Shown here piece by piece: positions 20,214 to 32,167 of a stretch of DNA of 64,000 bases. The notes under the pieces are model-generated. The model saw only the letters and a program-made list of their open reading frames with translations. It ran no database searches and was not told the origin of the DNA. The DNA is from Allobacillus salarius (GTDB taxonomy: Bacteria; Bacillota; Bacilli; Bacillales; Alkalibacillaceae). Made by a program: the position numbers and the translations under genes. Position 1 is the stretch's first letter. Every line of letters starts with the position of its first letter. The stretch spans positions 1-64,000 of the forward strand of contig NZ_VMHE01000011.1 of assembly GCF_007559425.1 (NCBI RefSeq), in the 5' to 3' direction.

Positions 20214-20278
20214 CATGGATTGAACAAATTCAAATAAAGTTATTCCTAGATGAATTTTCAATGAAGGTGGTCGGTTAA

Positions 20279-20884
20279 ATGAGCGAGCACTATTATGAGC
20301 GTCACCCCACAAGTGAAAGCAATCCTACTTTTTTCAACGCAATATTAAACACGTTCACATTTACTTTCCAAACAGATGATGGTGTATTTTCCAAAAAACA
20401 AGTTGATTATGGCACAAAAGCGTTATTGGCACAATTTAAGCAGCCGAAGGTTATGGGTGAATTTTTAGATGTCGGTTGTGGATATGGTCCGATCGGAATT
20501 ACGTTAGCAAAACAGTTTCCGGGACGATCTGTTGTAATGGTTGATGTCAATGAGCGTGCGATCCGCTTAGCACAAGAGAATATTGAATTGAACGATTTGG
20601 AAAATGCGAAGGTTCGTTTCAGTGATGCATTATCTGCTGTTAAAGATGAACAATTTGCTTCGGTCATTACGAATCCACCATTTCGTGCTGGAAAGAAAGT
20701 GGTTCATCAAATAATGGAAGAAAGCTTTGATGTATTAAAACCTGGTGGCGAACTATGGGTTGTTGTACAGAAAAAGCAAGGCGCACCTTCATTAAAGAAA
20801 AAGCTAGAATCATTATTTTCACAAGTGGATACAGTCAGCAAAGATAAAGGGTACTATATTTTGCGTGCCCAAAAGTTTGACTAG
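20279..20884 (+). CDS. RsmC-like class I methyltransferase (YbxB)
   Basis: The 201-residue protein is a Rossmann-fold SAM methyltransferase with motif I DVGCGYGPIG near residue 63, an acidic VDVNERA strand and the NPPF catalytic motif near residue 130. It resembles the C-terminal domain of RsmC, which methylates 16S rRNA guanosine, and sits between rplL and rpoB as in B. subtilis ybxB. The substrate is inferred to be rRNA. The ATG follows GAAGGTGG. Confidence 0.88.
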   Translation: MSEHYYERHPTSESNPTFFNAILNTFTFTFQTDDGVFSKKQVDYGTKALLAQFKQPKVMGEFLDVGCGYGPIGITLAKQFPGRSVVMVDVNERAIRLAQENIELNDLENAKVRFSDALSAVKDEQFASVITNPPFRAGKKVVHQIMEESFDVLKPGGELWVVVQKKQGAPSLKKKLESLFSQVDTVSKDKGYYILRAQKFD

Positions 20885-20936
20885 CTATCATACGGTGTGA
20901 TAACATTAAAAAATGCCAATAGATTTATTTTTTTGT

Positions 20937-20961
20937 CAAGTGTTTTTTGAAAAAATACTTG
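20937..20961 (+). repeat. AT-rich palindrome before rpoB
   Basis: CAAGT-GTTTTTT and AAAAAAT-ACTTG form 12-base arms with one G-T mismatch around a single base. It follows the methyltransferase gene by 50 bases and might be a terminator-like or protein-binding element; no T-tract follows. Confidence 0.5.
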
Positions 20962-21315
20962 TCGGCAGATCTGGATGGTAAAAACAGATGAAGTTACGAT
21001 TCTACTGTTCTGATGTATAATATTCTTCAGATAAACCGATAATGGTACCGTTCATTAAACATGAATTGAGGTCTTAATGGTACATGAAACTTCTTCTATT
21101 AACTTATAACTTTATAACTTGACATTCTTAGGAATGTTCAAATAGATGCTTGCATTAAGCCTTTTAAAGCAAGCAAGTTCGGCATGCATTCTTGTCGGAC
21201 CATTTTTATTTTACTTAAGCTCTTTCTGAAAAGTCCTCTCCGATGAATGTGGAGGTTCATCAGTTAGGATGAGAGAGCTCTTTCTTTTAAATCTGGTAGT
21301 TGAGGGGTGAAGCAG
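20962..21315 (+). promoter_or_regulatory. rpoB leader region
   Basis: The leader contains a -10-like TATAAT at 21016 with a poor -35 (TTACGA at 20994, 16-base spacing). Hairpins can be drawn at about 21120-21142 (ACATTC/GAATGT) and 21148-21174 (GCTTGC/GCAAGC). A third, larger pairing joins AGCTCTTT near 21219 with AGAGAGCT near 21275 around an inner GATGAA/TTCATC stem, with a CTTTCTTTT run behind it. It looks like a structured 5' UTR, possibly an attenuator. Confidence 0.5.
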
Positions 21316-24300
21316 TTGTTAGGTCAACTAGTCCAATATGGTCGACACCGCCAGCGTAGAAGTTACGCGCGAATTAGTGAAGTTCAAGAGCTTCCTAACT
21401 TAATTGAAATTCAAACCGCTTCTTATGAATGGTTCTTGGAAGAAGGTTTGAAAGAGATGTTCAAAGATATTTCACCGATTGAAGATTTCACCGGTAATTT
21501 ATCTTTGGAATTTGTGGATTATAGTTTAGGCGAGCCTAAATATCCATTGGATGAAGCGAAAGAGAGAGATGTGACATATAACGCCCCGTTGCGGGTAAAA
21601 GTTCGTCTTTTGAACAAAGAGTCTGGGGAAGTGAAAGAACAAGAAGTCTTTATGGGTGATTTTCCGTTAATGACAGAAAACGGAACATTCATCATCAATG
21701 GCGCAGAGCGTGTTATTGTATCCCAGCTTGTGCGTTCACCGAGCGTTTATTTCAATGACAAAATTGATAAAAACGGTCGTAAAGGTTACACATCAACCGT
21801 CATTCCTAGCCGTGGTGCATGGTTGGAAATGGAAACGGACGCGAAAAACGTTGTTCATGTACGAATCGACAGAACCCGTAAATTGCCGATCACGGTTTTA
21901 TTGCGTGCACTCGGATTCAGCTCAGACGAAGAAATTATCGACCTAATCGGTGATAATGAGTATTTACGTAATACGTTAGATAAAGACAATACTGAAGATA
22001 GCGATAAAGCGCTTATTGAAATCTATGAAAGATTACGTCCTGGAGAACCGCCAACGGCTGAAAACGCACGTAGTTTATTGTTCTCACGCTTTTTTGACCC
22101 GAAACGCTATGACCTAGCACGGGTAGGACGTTATAAAATGAATAAAAAGCTTCATATTAAAAATCGTTTATTCAACCAAGTGTTGGCAGAGACGATTGCA
22201 GATGAAGAGACTGGTGAAGTGCTCGCCCGAAAAGGTGACAAATTGAACCGTCGTTTACTGGATAAATTGATTCCTTACTTTGAGAAGGAAGAAGACGCAG
22301 CTGGCGAAAAGATTCTAGAGCCGCAAGATGGCGTGTTAGATGAACCAGTTAAAGTTCAATCCATTAAAATTTTCGATCCGACAGACCCAGAGGGCGAAAG
22401 AACATTAAATGTTGTGAGTAATGGAAATGTCAGCCAAGACATTAAGCATATTACGTACGAAGATATTTTAGCTTCCATTAACTATTTCTTTAACATTTTG
22501 CATGAAGTCGGAAACACAGACGACATTGACCACTTAGGTAACCGTCGTTTGCGCTCTGTTGGTGAATTGCTTCAGAATCAGTTCCGAATCGGTCTGTCAA
22601 GAATGGAACGTGTCGTTCGAGAAAGAATGTCCATCCAAGATAGTGAATCGATTACACCGCAGCAACTGATCAACATCCGACCGGTCATTGCATCTATTAA
22701 AGAGTTCTTCGGAAGCTCTCAGCTATCACAGTTTATGTATCAAACGAATCCATTGGCTGAATTGACGCATAAACGACGTCTTTCAGCGTTAGGACCTGGT
22801 GGTTTGACGCGCGAACGTGCTGGTTTCGAAGTGCGTGACGTTCACTACTCTCACTATGGTCGTATGTGTCCGATTGAAACGCCAGAAGGTCCAAATATTG
22901 GGTTGATTAACTCATTATCTTCCTTTGCGCGTGTTAATCCATTCGGCTTTATTGAAACACCATATCGTAGAGTTGATCACGAAACAGGTGTAGTTACTAC
23001 TGAAACTGACTATCTAACAGCAGACGAAGAAGATAACTATATTGTCGCACAGGCGAACGCACCATTGAATGATGATGGCACATTCCAAAACGAAGAAGTC
23101 ATCGCTCGTTTCCGTGGTGAAAACATTGTCGTCGATCGTGATCAGATTGACTATATGGACGTTTCTCCAAAACAAGTTGTATCAGCTGCGACAGCATGTA
23201 TTCCATTCTTGGAAAACGATGACTCAAACCGTGCATTGATGGGTGCGAACATGCAGCGTCAGGCTGTACCATTGTTGCGAGCCGAAGCTCCTTTAGTAGG
23301 AACAGGCATGGAATACGTATCAGGAAAAGACTCCGGTGCTGCAGTCATCAGCAAGCATGATGGGATTGTTGAAAGAGTAGATGCGAAAGAAATTTACGTT
23401 CGTCGCATTTCTGAAGTAGACGGAAAAGAAGTAGAAGGCGATTTAGATCATTATCGCTTACAGAAGTTCATCCGTTCGAACCAAGGAACGTGCTACAACC
23501 AAAAGCCGATCGTCTCAAAAGGCGACCGCGTCGTAAAAGGAGAAATCCTTGCTGACGGTCCATCGATGGATAATGGTGAATTGGCACTTGGTCGAAATGC
23601 TCTCGTTGCATTTATGACTTGGGATGGATATAACTACGAGGATGCGGTCATCATGAGTGAACGCTTCGTCAAGGATGACGTATTTACTTCAATCCACATC
23701 GAAGAGTTTGAATCAGAAGCGAGAGATACTAAGCTCGGACCGGAGGAAATCACTCGTGATATTCCGAACGTTGGAGATGAAGCGCTGAAAAACTTGGATG
23801 AAGACGGAATTATCCGCGTTGGTGCAGAAGTCGTGGATGGCGATATTCTTGTCGGAAAAGTAACTCCTAAAGGTATGACTGAACTATCTGCAGAAGAACG
23901 CTTATTACATGCAATCTTCGGAGAAAAAGCTCGAGAAGTTCGTGACACGTCGCTACGTGTGCCAAATGGCGGTGGCGGAATCGTTCACGATGTGAAAGTA
24001 TTTAACCGAGAAGACGGTGATGAGCTTTCTCCTGGTGTGAACAAACTCGTTCGTGTGTATATCGTTCAGAAGCGTAAGATTTCAGAAGGGGATAAAATGG
24101 CTGGTAGACACGGTAATAAAGGTGTTATCTCAAAAATTCTACCTGAAGAAGACATGCCATTTATGCCAGACGGTACCCCGGTAGACGTTATGTTGAACCC
24201 GCTTGGCGTTCCATCTCGTATGAATATCGGTCAGGTTCTTGAGCTCCATTTAGGAATGGCTGCTAGAGAAATGGGCATTCATGTTGCGACACCGGTATTC

Positions 24301-24864
24301 GACGGAGCGAACGAAGAAGATGTATGGGAAACGATGACAGAAGCCGGCCTTGCTAGAGATGGTAAAACAGTTCTCTATGATGGTCGTTCTGGCGAAGCAT
24401 TTGATAACCGCGTATCCGTAGGTGTCATGTACTTGATCAAGCTTGAACACATGGTAGATGATAAATTGCACGCTCGTTCCACTGGACCATACTCATTGGT
24501 TACACAGCAGCCACTTGGTGGTAAAGCTCAATTCGGTGGACAGCGTTTCGGTGAGATGGAAGTTTGGGCATTGGAAGCATATGGTGCCGCATATACACTA
24601 CAGGAAATCTTAACCGTTAAATCGGATGACGTCGTTGGACGTGTACAAACATACGAAGCGATCGTCAAAGGTGAAAATCTGCCAGAGCCAGGTGTACCAG
24701 AATCGTTCCGCGTCTTGATCAAAGAGCTTCAAAGTCTTGGGATGGACGTTAAGATGCTGACAGATGAACAGAACGAAATCGACATGAGAGATTTAGAAGA
24801 TGATGAGCAAGCTGGCGAACAGCTGAATGTCGATATAGAGAACAAAGAAACATCAGATGAATAA
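21316..24864 (+). CDS. rpoB: RNA polymerase beta subunit
   Basis: The 1182-residue beta subunit forms half of the catalytic cleft. All core blocks are present, including [45 protein letters not shown] and [20 protein letters not shown]. The TTG at 21316 is chosen because GAGGGGTGA lies just upstream and the following residues match the B. subtilis start; an in-frame GTG at 21307 would add three residues. In the rifampicin cluster, residue 475 is Tyr ([13 protein letters not shown]) where nearly all bacteria have Asp, equivalent to E. coli 516. The other cluster residues ([10 protein letters not shown]) are standard. Confidence 0.98.
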   Translation: MLGQLVQYGRHRQRRSYARISEVQELPNLIEIQTASYEWFLEEGLKEMFKDISPIEDFTGNLSLEFVDYSLGEPKYPLDEAKERDVTYNAPLRVKVRLLNKESGEVKEQEVFMGDFPLMTENGTFIINGAERVIVSQLVRSPSVYFNDKIDKNGRKGYTSTVIPSRGAWLEMETDAKNVVHVRIDRTRKLPITVLLRALGFSSDEEIIDLIGDNEYLRNTLDKDNTEDSDKALIEIYERLRPGEPPTAENARSLLFSRFFDPKRYDLARVGRYKMNKKLHIKNRLFNQVLAETIADEETGEVLARKGDKLNRRLLDKLIPYFEKEEDAAGEKILEPQDGVLDEPVKVQSIKIFDPTDPEGERTLNVVSNGNVSQDIKHITYEDILASINYFFNILHEVGNTDDIDHLGNRRLRSVGELLQNQFRIGLSRMERVVRERMSIQDSESITPQQLINIRPVIASIKEFFGSSQLSQFMYQTNPLAELTHKRRLSALGPGGLTRERAGFEVRDVHYSHYGRMCPIETPEGPNIGLINSLSSFARVNPFGFIETPYRRVDHETGVVTTETDYLTADEEDNYIVAQANAPLNDDGTFQNEEVIARFRGENIVVDRDQIDYMDVSPKQVVSAATACIPFLENDDSNRALMGANMQRQAVPLLRAEAPLVGTGMEYVSGKDSGAAVISKHDGIVERVDAKEIYVRRISEVDGKEVEGDLDHYRLQKFIRSNQGTCYNQKPIVSKGDRVVKGEILADGPSMDNGELALGRNALVAFMTWDGYNYEDAVIMSERFVKDDVFTSIHIEEFESEARDTKLGPEEITRDIPNVGDEALKNLDEDGIIRVGAEVVDGDILVGKVTPKGMTELSAEERLLHAIFGEKAREVRDTSLRVPNGGGGIVHDVKVFNREDGDELSPGVNKLVRVYIVQKRKISEGDKMAGRHGNKGVISKILPEEDMPFMPDGTPVDVMLNPLGVPSRMNIGQVLELHLGMAAREMGIHVATPVFDGANEEDVWETMTEAGLARDGKTVLYDGRSGEAFDNRVSVGVMYLIKLEHMVDDKLHARSTGPYSLVTQQPLGGKAQFGGQRFGEMEVWALEAYGAAYTLQEILTVKSDDVVGRVQTYEAIVKGENLPEPGVPESFRVLIKELQSLGMDVKMLTDEQNEIDMRDLEDDEQAGEQLNVDIENKETSDE

Positions 24865-24916
24865 AGCCAGAAGATAAAACCACCTATCGCAGGATAAAAT
24901 AAGGGAGGTAGGCTCC

Positions 24917-27900
24917 TTGATAGATGTCAATAAGTTTGAGTTTATGAAAATTGGTTTAGCCTCACCGAATAAGATTCGTTCTTGGTCTTACGGTGAAGTG
25001 AAAAAGCCAGAAACAATTAACTATCGTACGTTGAAGCCTGAAAAGGACGGTCTTTTCTGTGAGCGAATTTTTGGACCGACAAAAGATTGGGAATGTCACT
25101 GTGGTAAATACAAACGTGTTCGTTATAAAGGTGTCGTTTGTGATCGCTGTGGCGTTGAAGTAACGAAATCAAAAGTACGAAGAGAGCGTATGGGGCATAT
25201 TGAATTAGCTGCCCCTGTCTCTCATATTTGGTATTTTAAAGGGATCCCGAGTCGTATGGGACTAGTGTTAGACCTCTCACCACGTGCGTTGGAAGAAATT
25301 ATTTACTTTGCTTCCTACGTCGTTACAGAGCCAGGTGACACACCTCTCGAAAAGAAACAGTTGCTTTCAGAGAGAGAATACCGAACTTATTATGATAAGT
25401 ACGGTAATGTCTTCAAGGCACAAATGGGTGCGGAAGCAATCCGTAAACTTCTTCAAGATATCGATTTGGAGAAGGAAGTTCACGAATTAAAAGAAGAGTT
25501 GAAAACAGCTCAAGGTCAGAGACGTACGAGAGCCATCAAGCGTTTAGAGGTTCTTGAATCTTTCCGTAATTCTGGAAACGATCCGTCTTGGATGATTTTA
25601 GATGTACTGCCAATCATCCCTCCAGAACTACGTCCAATGGTTCAGTTGGATGGTGGTCGATTCGCAACGTCTGACTTGAACGACTTATACCGCCGGGTTA
25701 TTAACCGGAACAACCGATTGAAAAGATTGTTAGATCTTGGTGCACCATCCATTATCGTTCAAAACGAAAAACGGATGCTCCAAGAATCTGTAGACGCACT
25801 CGTCGACAACGGTCGTCGTGGTCGTCCAGTTACTGGACCAGGAAACCGTCCGCTAAAATCTCTTTCACATATGCTGAAAGGTAAACAAGGGCGTTTCCGT
25901 CAAAACTTATTAGGTAAACGTGTTGACTATTCCGGACGTTCAGTAATCGTCGTTGGACCGAACTTGAAGATGTATGAGTGTGGATTGCCGAAAGAAATGG
26001 CTATTGAATTATTCAAGCCATTTGTTATGCGTGAACTCGTTAAGCGCGGCTTAGCACACAACATCAAGTCAGCCAAACGAAACATTGAACGATTACGTCC
26101 AGAAATCTGGGGCGTGTTGGAAGATGTCATTAAAGAACACCCTGTCTTATTAAACCGTGCACCAACACTGCACCGTTTAGGGATTCAAGCATTCCAGCCT
26201 AAATTGGTAGATGGCCGTGCCATCCGTTTGCACCCGCTCGTTTGTACAGCATATAACGCTGACTTTGACGGAGACCAAATGGCTGTTCACGTACCACTTT
26301 CACCAGAGGCACAAGCAGAAGCAAGAATTCTTATGCTTGCGGCACACAACATTTTGAATCCGAAAGACGGAAAACCAGTCGTTACACCTTCTCAAGACAT
26401 GGTATTAGGAAACTACTACTTGACGCTTGAGAGAGAAAACGCACTTGGTGAAGGTTTTGTATTCGGTAATGCAGATGAAGCAAGACTCGCTTACGATAAC
26501 GGCTATGTACATTTACACAGCCGGATTGCAATCGATGCGGGATCATTGAAAAATCCGAAGTTTACAGAAGAGCAAAACAAAAAGTTATTGCTAACAACTG
26601 TCGGAAAGATAATTTTCAATGATATCTTGCCGCCAACGTTCCCTTACATGAACGAACCGTCCAAATCGAATCTACATGATGGACTTGAAGATCATCACTT
26701 TATCGATCGAGACGTCAATGTGAAGGAAGCGTTGAAAGAACGCGAGCTGAATTTACCATTCAAAAAAGGTATTCTCGGAGATATCATTGCGGAAGTCTTT
26801 AAGTTTTATAAACTTTCAGAGACGTCTAAGATGCTTGACCGTTTGAAGGACTTAGGCTTTAAGTACTCAACGAAAGCCGGGATTACCATTGGTGTTTCCG
26901 ATATCGTTGTACTGGCAGATAAAAATGAGATCTTGGATGAAGCACAAGAAAAAGTAGATAACGTTCAGAAGCAGTTTAAGCGAGGACTTATCACGGACAG
27001 CGAACGTTATGACCGTGTCATTCAAATTTGGACAGATGCCAAAGACGTCATTCAAGAAAAACTGATGAAGTCATTGGAACCGTTGAACCCAATCTTCATG
27101 ATGAGTGACTCGGGTGCGCGTGGTAACCCATCTAACTTTACGCAGCTTGCAGGTATGCGTGGCTTGATGGCTAACCCATCTGGACGAATTATCGAACTAC
27201 CAATTAAATCGAGCTTCCGTGAAGGACTAACTGTCTTGGAATACTTTATTTCCACGCACGGTGCACGTAAAGGTCTTGCAGATACGGCGCTGAAAACGGC
27301 AGACTCTGGTTACTTAACACGTCGTTTGGTAGATGTTGCACAAGATGTCATCATCCGTGAAGAGGATTGCGGTACTGACCGTGGCATGACGGTTTCCACT
27401 ATACAGGAAGGAAACGAGGTCATCGTTCCTTTAAGTGATCGCTTAGTTGGAAGAACAGCGTTCAGAGCTGTGAAACATCCAGAAACAGGCGATGTCATCG
27501 TTCAGCGTAATGAGTTAATTACTGAAGATATTTCCGCTGAAATTTTAGAAGCGGGCATTGAATCAGTAACGATCCGTTCTGTATTCACATGTAACACGCA
27601 ACATGGTGCTTGTAATAAGTGTTACGGACGTAATATGGCGACAGGCGACCAAGTAGATGTTGGTGAAGCAGTTGGTATTATTGCAGCTCAATCGATCGGT
27701 GAGCCAGGTACTCAGTTAACAATGCGTACCTTCCACACAGGTGGGGTTGCAGGTGATGATATTACCCAAGGTTTGCCGCGTATTCAAGAAGTCTTTGAAG
27801 CACGTAATCCGAAAGGTAAAGCAGTTATCACAGAAATCAACGGTACCGTTACGGATATTAATAGTGAAAAAGATAAAAAAGAAGTCATTGTACAAAGTGA

Positions 27901-28534
27901 TGTGGAAACGAAGACGTACACGACACCGTACAATGCACGTATAAAAGTAGAAGTTGGAGACGTCGTCGAATCAGGCGAGGCGTTGACGGAAGGTTCAATC
28001 GATCCGAAAGAATTGATTGTTGTTCAAGGAACACAAGGCGTACAGGAATACTTGCTTAAAGAAGTACAAAAAGTATACCGTATGCAAGGTGTTGAGATCA
28101 GTGACAAACACATTGAAGTCATGGTCCGTCAAATGCTTCGTAAAGTCCGTGTGAACGACGCCGGAGATACAGAATTGCTTCCTGGTTCACTCATGGAAGT
28201 CAATCAGTTTAGAGAAGCTAACCAAGAAGTGTTGTTGGAAGGTAAACAACCAGCGACAGCCAAACCGGTCATTCTTGGTATTACGAAAGCATCACTTGAA
28301 ACAGACTCCTTCTTGTCTGCGGCATCCTTCCAGGAGACTACTCGTATCCTGACAGATGCAGCGATAAAAGGTAAGTACGATGAATTGCTCGGATTGAAAG
28401 AGAACGTCATCATCGGTAAACTTGTCCCAGCAGGTACGGGGTTACAAAGATATCGACGCTTAGAAGCTGAAAAAGATGAAGCTTTCCAAGAAACAGAAGA
28501 AGAAAACTTAGAAGAACAAACACAAGAAATATAA
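24917..28534 (+). CDS. rpoC: RNA polymerase beta' subunit
   Basis: The 1205-residue beta' subunit carries the active-site magnesium loop [12 protein letters not shown], the N-terminal zinc ribbon (C60, C62, C75, C78) and a second cysteine cluster ([13 protein letters not shown]). TTG start after AAGGGAGG. It follows rpoB by 52 bases in the same transcript. Confidence 0.98.
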   Translation: MIDVNKFEFMKIGLASPNKIRSWSYGEVKKPETINYRTLKPEKDGLFCERIFGPTKDWECHCGKYKRVRYKGVVCDRCGVEVTKSKVRRERMGHIELAAPVSHIWYFKGIPSRMGLVLDLSPRALEEIIYFASYVVTEPGDTPLEKKQLLSEREYRTYYDKYGNVFKAQMGAEAIRKLLQDIDLEKEVHELKEELKTAQGQRRTRAIKRLEVLESFRNSGNDPSWMILDVLPIIPPELRPMVQLDGGRFATSDLNDLYRRVINRNNRLKRLLDLGAPSIIVQNEKRMLQESVDALVDNGRRGRPVTGPGNRPLKSLSHMLKGKQGRFRQNLLGKRVDYSGRSVIVVGPNLKMYECGLPKEMAIELFKPFVMRELVKRGLAHNIKSAKRNIERLRPEIWGVLEDVIKEHPVLLNRAPTLHRLGIQAFQPKLVDGRAIRLHPLVCTAYNADFDGDQMAVHVPLSPEAQAEARILMLAAHNILNPKDGKPVVTPSQDMVLGNYYLTLERENALGEGFVFGNADEARLAYDNGYVHLHSRIAIDAGSLKNPKFTEEQNKKLLLTTVGKIIFNDILPPTFPYMNEPSKSNLHDGLEDHHFIDRDVNVKEALKERELNLPFKKGILGDIIAEVFKFYKLSETSKMLDRLKDLGFKYSTKAGITIGVSDIVVLADKNEILDEAQEKVDNVQKQFKRGLITDSERYDRVIQIWTDAKDVIQEKLMKSLEPLNPIFMMSDSGARGNPSNFTQLAGMRGLMANPSGRIIELPIKSSFREGLTVLEYFISTHGARKGLADTALKTADSGYLTRRLVDVAQDVIIREEDCGTDRGMTVSTIQEGNEVIVPLSDRLVGRTAFRAVKHPETGDVIVQRNELITEDISAEILEAGIESVTIRSVFTCNTQHGACNKCYGRNMATGDQVDVGEAVGIIAAQSIGEPGTQLTMRTFHTGGVAGDDITQGLPRIQEVFEARNPKGKAVITEINGTVTDINSEKDKKEVIVQSDVETKTYTTPYNARIKVEVGDVVESGEALTEGSIDPKELIVVQGTQGVQEYLLKEVQKVYRMQGVEISDKHIEVMVRQMLRKVRVNDAGDTELLPGSLMEVNQFREANQEVLLEGKQPATAKPVILGITKASLETDSFLSAASFQETTRILTDAAIKGKYDELLGLKENVIIGKLVPAGTGLQRYRRLEAEKDEAFQETEEENLEEQTQEI

Positions 28535-28540
28535 GGTTTG

Positions 28541-28612
28541 GAGCACCTTGAAAAAGATTGATGTTATCATTGACAACATTTTTAGACAATGATAATATAT
28601 TCAAGGTGCTTC
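28541..28612 (+). promoter_or_regulatory. Promoter nested in inverted repeats before rplGB
   Basis: An outer pair, GAGCACCTTGAA at 28541 and TTCAAGGTGCTTC at 28600, encloses an inner pair, TTATCATTG and CAATGATAA. A consensus -35 TTGACA at 28570 and TAATAT at 28593 (17-base spacing) lie within this structure. It could end rpoBC transcripts as a hairpin while starting new ones for rplGB and the str operon. Confidence 0.65.
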
Positions 28613-28645
28613 ATACTAAAGTTGTTACTTTGGAGGATTACGAGA

Positions 28646-28897
28646 ATGTCTTATGAAAAAGTAGCAGAAGCTAAAAATAATTTAGTCATTGGAGCGAAAC
28701 AAGTACAAAAAGCCATGAAAGATGGCGAAGTACTAGAAGTCGTAGTTGCAGAAAATGCTGAACGACGTGTGACGGATCACATACTGCTTACTGCTGACCA
28801 AATGAACGTACCCGTTGTATTTGTCGAATCGATGAAACAATTGGGGAAAGCAAGTGGTATTGAAGTAGGCGCAGCTACAGTGGCAATCAAAAAATAA
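28646..28897 (+). CDS. rplGB: L7Ae-family K-turn RNA-binding protein (YbxF)
   Basis: The 83-residue L7Ae/L30e-like protein is known in B. subtilis to bind K-turn RNAs and associate with ribosomes. It shows the VIGAKQVQKAMKDGEV segment and a central helix with AENAERRVTDH. The ATG at 28646 follows GGAGGATTACGAGA; starts further upstream lie inside the promoter structure. It leads into rpsL. Confidence 0.92.
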   Translation: MSYEKVAEAKNNLVIGAKQVQKAMKDGEVLEVVVAENAERRVTDHILLTADQMNVPVVFVESMKQLGKASGIEVGAATVAIKK

Positions 28898-28997
28898 ACT
28901 TTGCACGACCTGTTCGTGTTAAGTTTTGTTTTTTGCTTAAAGATGAACCACCTGGATGTGTGGGATTACAAAACGAGACAAGAAGGGAGGAAACAAC

Positions 28998-29411
28998 ATG
29001 CCAACTATTAACCAATTGGTGCGTAAAGGACGTCAATCCAAAACAAAAGGTTCTGACTCTCCAGCACTTAATAAAGGTTTCAACTCGTTCAAGAAAAAAT
29101 TTACGAATAACAATGCTCCACAAAAACGCGGAGTTTGTACACGTGTTGCTACTATGACTCCTAAAAAGCCAAACTCAGCACTTCGTAAATATGCACGTGT
29201 TCGTTTGTCTAACCAGATTGAAGTTACAGCTTACATTCCTGGAATTGGGCACAACTTGCAAGAGCACAGTGTCGTATTAATTCGCGGTGGCCGTGTAAAA
29301 GACTTGCCAGGGGTACGTTACCACATCGTACGTGGTGCATTAGACACTGCCGGTGTTGAAGGACGTAAACAGAGCCGTTCTAAATACGGTGCGAAAAAAG
29401 CTAAAAAATAA
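28998..29411 (+). CDS. rpsL: Ribosomal protein S12
   Basis: S12 shapes the decoding centre. The 137 residues keep the streptomycin-linked segments [11 protein letters not shown] and [13 protein letters not shown] without substitution. ATG after AAGGGAGG. The 100-base leader contains GAACCACCTGGATGTGTGG, which can fold as a CCAC/GTGG hairpin. Confidence 0.97.
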   Translation: MPTINQLVRKGRQSKTKGSDSPALNKGFNSFKKKFTNNNAPQKRGVCTRVATMTPKKPNSALRKYARVRLSNQIEVTAYIPGIGHNLQEHSVVLIRGGRVKDLPGVRYHIVRGALDTAGVEGRKQSRSKYGAKKAKK

Positions 29412-29448
29412 GTAACAACTATAAACGATGAGGAAAGGAGGAGTAGCT

Positions 29449-29919
29449 ATGCCACGTAAAGGAGCCGTACCAAAAAGAGATGTGTTGCCAGATCCGATTC
29501 ACGAATCAAAACTAGTAACACGTCTAATCAACCAAATTATGGTTGACGGTAAAAAAGGTGTTGCCCAAAAAATTCTTTATAATGCGTTTGATCTTGTTGG
29601 TGAACGTACTGGTCAAAACCCAATGGACGTATTTGAAGAAGCAATGAAAAACGTTATGCCTGTTCTTGAAGTTCGTGCTAGACGTGTTGGTGGGTCTAAC
29701 TACCAAGTACCAATGGAGGTTCGTCCAGAACGTCGTCAAGCGCTAGGTTTACGTTTCATCGTAAACTATTCAAGACTCCGCGGGGAGAAAACGATGGAAG
29801 AGCGTCTTGCGAATGAAATCATGGATGCAGCCAACAATACAGGTGCAGCAGTGAAACGTCGTGAAGAAATGCATAAAATGGCTGAAGCCAACAAAGCTTT
29901 CGCACACTATCGCTGGTAA
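29449..29919 (+). CDS. rpsG: Ribosomal protein S7
   Basis: S7 nucleates assembly of the 30S head and contacts the E-site tRNA. The 156 residues are typical, with the beta-hairpin [21 protein letters not shown] at 29449 after AAAGGAGGAG; an upstream in-frame ATG at 29428 precedes that site. Confidence 0.97.
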   Translation: MPRKGAVPKRDVLPDPIHESKLVTRLINQIMVDGKKGVAQKILYNAFDLVGERTGQNPMDVFEEAMKNVMPVLEVRARRVGGSNYQVPMEVRPERRQALGLRFIVNYSRLRGEKTMEERLANEIMDAANNTGAAVKRREEMHKMAEANKAFAHYRW

Positions 29920-29969
29920 AAATCATTTAATAAAAAAACATAGCAGTTATGCAGAAAGGAGAAATGATT

Positions 29970-32048
29970 ATGCCAAGAGAGTTCTCCTTAGACAAATATC
30001 GTAATATCGGAATCATGGCTCACATTGATGCCGGTAAAACTACTTGTACTGAAAGGATTCTTTTCTATACTGGTAGAATTCATAAACTCGGAGAAACTCA
30101 CGAAGGTGCATCTCAAATGGACTGGATGGATCAGGAGCAGGAGCGTGGAATCACGATTACCTCTGCTGCGACAACAGCTCAGTGGAATGACCATCGTATC
30201 AATATCATTGATACTCCAGGACACGTTGACTTTACAGTAGAAGTTGAACGTTCCCTACGTGTTCTTGACGGTGCTGTAGCATTGTTAGACGCACAGTCTG
30301 GAGTTGAGCCGCAAACAGAGACAGTGTGGCGCCAAGCAACAACATACGGCGTACCGCGTATTGTATTTATTAACAAAATGGATAAAGTGGGGGCTGACTT
30401 CCTTTATTCCGTAGGCACATTGAAAGAAAGATTGGGGGCAAATGCTCACCCAGTCCAGCTACCAATCGGTGCTGAAGACCAATTCGAAGGAATTATCGAT
30501 TTGGTTGAAATGAAAGCTTACATCTATGAAGATGACCTAGGAACGAAAGCATCAGATACAGAAATTCCTGACGAGTACAAAGAGCAAGCACAAGAATATC
30601 GTGATCGCTTAGTTGAAGCTGTGTCAGAACTTGATGAAAACCTAATGGATAAGTATTTGGAAGGTGAAGAAATTTCCAAAGAAGAATTGAAAGCAGGAAT
30701 TCGTCAAGCAACTGTAGATGTTGATTTCTACCCAGTATTCTGTGGTTCAGCATTTAAAAACAAAGGTGTTCAGCTTCTACTAGATGGTGTAGTAGACTAC
30801 TTGCCATCACCATTAGATGTACCTCCAATCCAAGGTTTCGATAAGAAAACTGAGGAAACAGTTGAGCGTAAATCTGATGATAACGAGCCATTCTCAGCAT
30901 TGGCATTTAAAGTTATGACTGACCCTTATGTTGGTAAGTTGACATTCTTCCGTGTCTACTCAGGTACGTTATCTAGTGGTTCATATGTCCAAAACACAAT
31001 CAAAGATAAACGTGAACGTGTTGGACGTATCCTACAGATGCACGCAAACCACAGAGAAGAAGTAGACACTGTTTATGCAGGAGACATTGCTGCGGGTGTT
31101 GGACTGAAAGACACTGGTACAGGTGAAACACTATGTGCCGAGAAGAGTCAAGTTATTCTAGAATCAATGGACTTCCCTGACCCAGTTATCGGTGTCGCGA
31201 TTGAACCAAAATCAAAAGCTGACCAAGATAAAATGGGTACTGCTTTAGCGAAACTTGCTGAAGAAGATCCAACGTTCAAAACGGAAACAAACGAAGAAAC
31301 GGGTCAAACAATCATTCACGGTATGGGTGAACTTCACCTTGATATCATCGTTGATCGTTTGAAACGTGAATTCAAAGTAGATGCACAAGTGGGAGCTCCA
31401 CAAGTTGCTTACCGTGAAACGTTCCGTGCCTCTGCAAACGCTGAAGGTAAATTCGTACGTCAGTCGGGTGGTCGTGGACAGTTCGGTCACGTTTGGATTA
31501 AATTCGAACCAAACGAAGAAGGAGCTGGCTTCGAATTCGTTAACAATATTGTTGGTGGGGTTGTTCCACGTGAATACATCCCAGCTGTTGAAGCAGGAAT
31601 TAAAGAGTCATTGGAAAATGGTGTTCTTGCCGGATACCCATTAATCGATATCAAGGCGACACTATATGACGGTTCTTACCACGATGTTGACTCTAACGAG
31701 ACTGCCTTTAAAGTAGCAGCATCAATGGCTCTTAAAGAAGCTAAAAACAAATGTAACCCAGTTCTATTGGAACCAATGATGAAAGTAGAAATCGTTGTTC
31801 CTGAAGAATACATGGGAGACATCATGGGTGATATTACTTCTCGTCGTGGCCGTGTTGAAGGAATGGGTAGCCGCGGAAACGCATCTGTCGTTAACGCATT
31901 CGTCCCACTTGCTGAAATGTTCGGTTACGCAACGTCACTTCGTTCTAACACGCAAGGACGTGGAACGTTCACTATGTACTTCGATCACTATGAAGAAGTT
32001 CCAAAATCGATTTCTGAAGAGATCATTAAGAAAAATAGTGGACAATAA
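29970..32048 (+). CDS. fusA: Elongation factor G
   Basis: EF-G drives translocation. The 692 residues show the P-loop AHIDAGKTT at 17-25, [10 protein letters not shown] (switch I), DTPGHVDF and [10 protein letters not shown], followed by domains II-V. ATG at 29970 after AAAGGAG by 8 bases. It lies in the str operon order rpsL-rpsG-fusA-tuf. Confidence 0.97.
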   Translation: MPREFSLDKYRNIGIMAHIDAGKTTCTERILFYTGRIHKLGETHEGASQMDWMDQEQERGITITSAATTAQWNDHRINIIDTPGHVDFTVEVERSLRVLDGAVALLDAQSGVEPQTETVWRQATTYGVPRIVFINKMDKVGADFLYSVGTLKERLGANAHPVQLPIGAEDQFEGIIDLVEMKAYIYEDDLGTKASDTEIPDEYKEQAQEYRDRLVEAVSELDENLMDKYLEGEEISKEELKAGIRQATVDVDFYPVFCGSAFKNKGVQLLLDGVVDYLPSPLDVPPIQGFDKKTEETVERKSDDNEPFSALAFKVMTDPYVGKLTFFRVYSGTLSSGSYVQNTIKDKRERVGRILQMHANHREEVDTVYAGDIAAGVGLKDTGTGETLCAEKSQVILESMDFPDPVIGVAIEPKSKADQDKMGTALAKLAEEDPTFKTETNEETGQTIIHGMGELHLDIIVDRLKREFKVDAQVGAPQVAYRETFRASANAEGKFVRQSGGRGQFGHVWIKFEPNEEGAGFEFVNNIVGGVVPREYIPAVEAGIKESLENGVLAGYPLIDIKATLYDGSYHDVDSNETAFKVAASMALKEAKNKCNPVLLEPMMKVEIVVPEEYMGDIMGDITSRRGRVEGMGSRGNASVVNAFVPLAEMFGYATSLRSNTQGRGTFTMYFDHYEEVPKSISEEIIKKNSGQ

Positions 32049-32090
32049 TTGATTTTTATCAATAAATCACTTATAAAAGTATTGTAAGTT

Positions 32091-32121
32091 GTTGTCTTTT
32101 GGTATAATGCCAAAAGACAAC
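32091..32121 (+). repeat. Inverted repeat with a -10 in its loop, before tuf
   Basis: GTTGTCTTTTGG and CCAAAAGACAAC are perfect 12-bp arms around the 7-base loop TATAATG. The loop holds a consensus -10; the -35 is weak (TTGTAA at 32082, 15-base spacing). Read-through RNA from fusA would form a 12-bp hairpin without a U-tract, whereas RNA started here would lack the 5' arm. Confidence 0.75.
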
Positions 32122-32167
32122 ATGACAATATAAAAAAACTTTTATTTCATTTAAGGAGGAAATATAA

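Noticed and set aside
28998..29411. Streptomycin-resistance change in S12
   Set aside because: Both key lysine segments are unchanged.
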